A stretch of 64,000 nucleotides of DNA, taken from Bacteroidaceae bacterium. Its GTDB lineage: Bacteria > Bacteroidota > Bacteroidia > Bacteroidales > Bacteroidaceae. The notes beneath the pieces were generated by a model. The model worked only from the letters and a program-made list of their open reading frames with translations, was not told where the DNA came from and made no database searches. Made by a program: the position numbers and the translations under genes. The stretch spans positions 1 through 64,000 of the forward strand of contig JAFYOS010000008.1 of assembly GCA_017560125.1 (NCBI GenBank), in the 5' to 3' direction. Positions 63,673 to 64,000 of this stretch are shown here, in pieces. Every line of letters begins with the position of its first letter. The stretch's first letter is position 1.

Positions 63673-64000
63673 ATGATGAAACAATACGATTATCTTGTCG
63701 TAGGTTCAGGATTATATGGTGCAACATTTGCCCACATGGCCCATCGACAAGGAAAAAAATGTTTAGTAATAGATAAACGCCCCCATTTGGGAGGTAATAT
63801 CTATTGCAAAAATATAGAAGGAATAAATGTACACAAATATGGAGCACACATTTTCCACACTAACAACAAAGAGGTATGGGATTTTGTAAACTCCATTGTT
63901 GAATTCAACAGATACACAAATTGTCCGGTAGCAAATTACAAAGGTAAATTATACAACCTTCCTTTCAACATGAACACTTTCTATCAGATGTGGGGCCTCA
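63673..64000 (+). CDS. glf: UDP-galactopyranose mutase, N-terminal part (cut by window edge)
   Basis: The frame is open to the window end, giving 109 residues. It begins MMKQYDYLVVGSGLYGA, the FAD-binding Rossmann GxGxxG-type motif, and continues 'DKRPHLGGNIYCKN' and 'YGAHIFHTNNKEVWDF', which are diagnostic for Glf. The enzyme makes UDP-galactofuranose, so the capsule likely contains galactofuranose. Two ATGs are adjacent (63673 and 63676). Confidence 0.93.
   Translation, partial: MMKQYDYLVVGSGLYGATFAHMAHRQGKKCLVIDKRPHLGGNIYCKNIEGINVHKYGAHIFHTNNKEVWDFVNSIVEFNRYTNCPVANYKGKLYNLPFNMNTFYQMWGL

Noticed and set aside
1..64000. CRISPR arrays, tRNA or rRNA genes, insertion sequences
   Set aside because: No regularly spaced repeats, no tRNA cloverleaf or rRNA stretch, and no transposase or integrase reading frame could be recognised by eye on either strand.

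Overview
The window looks like a chromosomal segment of an anaerobic Bacteroidales bacterium (Bacteroides, Prevotella or Muribaculaceae type). Evidence: many Bacteroidetes -7 boxes (TAnnTTTG, often with TTTG-like -33 boxes 18-21 bp upstream), a succinylornithine-type transcarbamylase, a NigD-like lipoprotein, a UpxY-type antiterminator heading a capsule locus, reverse rubrerythrin, and a GGGtGRT/NifU-like pair. The genus cannot be fixed from the sequence alone. No tRNA, rRNA, CRISPR array, transposase or integrase gene was seen.

Layout. (1) 1-4790: an AT-rich accessory block abutting the 3' end of mnmE. It holds the end of a DUF4143-type ATPase gene and a compact three-gene operon: an ABC/OLD-like ATPase with a ~350-residue N-terminal extension, an HNH nuclease and an unrecognised third protein. 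This resembles a Septu-like (PtuA/PtuB) anti-phage system with a different architecture. A repeat-rich intergenic region separates it from mnmE. (2) 4793-41000: GC-richer core genes. They cover tRNA modification (mnmE, ttcA-like, mtaB), a nucleoside phosphorylase, an NfeD/FloA/PD40 membrane cluster, rubrerythrin plus a Fur-family regulator, nadE, argF', a giant TamB-like protein, an HAD phosphatase, an RsmI-like methylase, class II aldolase, a lytic transglycosylase overlapping a nuclease-helicase, DedA, a Ca2+ P-type ATPase, metH without the reactivation domain, smpB, a NigD-like lipoprotein, a BspA-like surface protein and the NifU-like/GGGtGRT pair. (3) 41049-45190: a glycyl radical enzyme that begins with a twin-arginine-like leader, its radical-SAM activase, and a secreted esterase. 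(4) 45474-51738: a minus-strand polyamine uptake operon (porin-like protein, potA, potB, potC, potD) followed by a cyclophilin. (5) 52282-64000: a lone radical-SAM/SPASM protein, then a capsule or exopolysaccharide locus.

The capsule locus starts at a good promoter (53231-53261). It has a GC-rich head (upxY, HprK-like kinase, HAD phosphatase, wza, wzc), an intrinsic terminator, and then an AT-rich variable body (polymerase, GT4, flippase, GT8, start of glf). An 8-G tract lies in the N-terminal coding part of upxY, with a second overlapping start in another frame. It is a plausible slipped-strand switch for the operon.

The observations most worth following are the three-gene ATPase/HNH operon, the glycyl radical enzyme with its Tat-like leader, and the upxY G-tract combined with the terminator inside the capsule operon.
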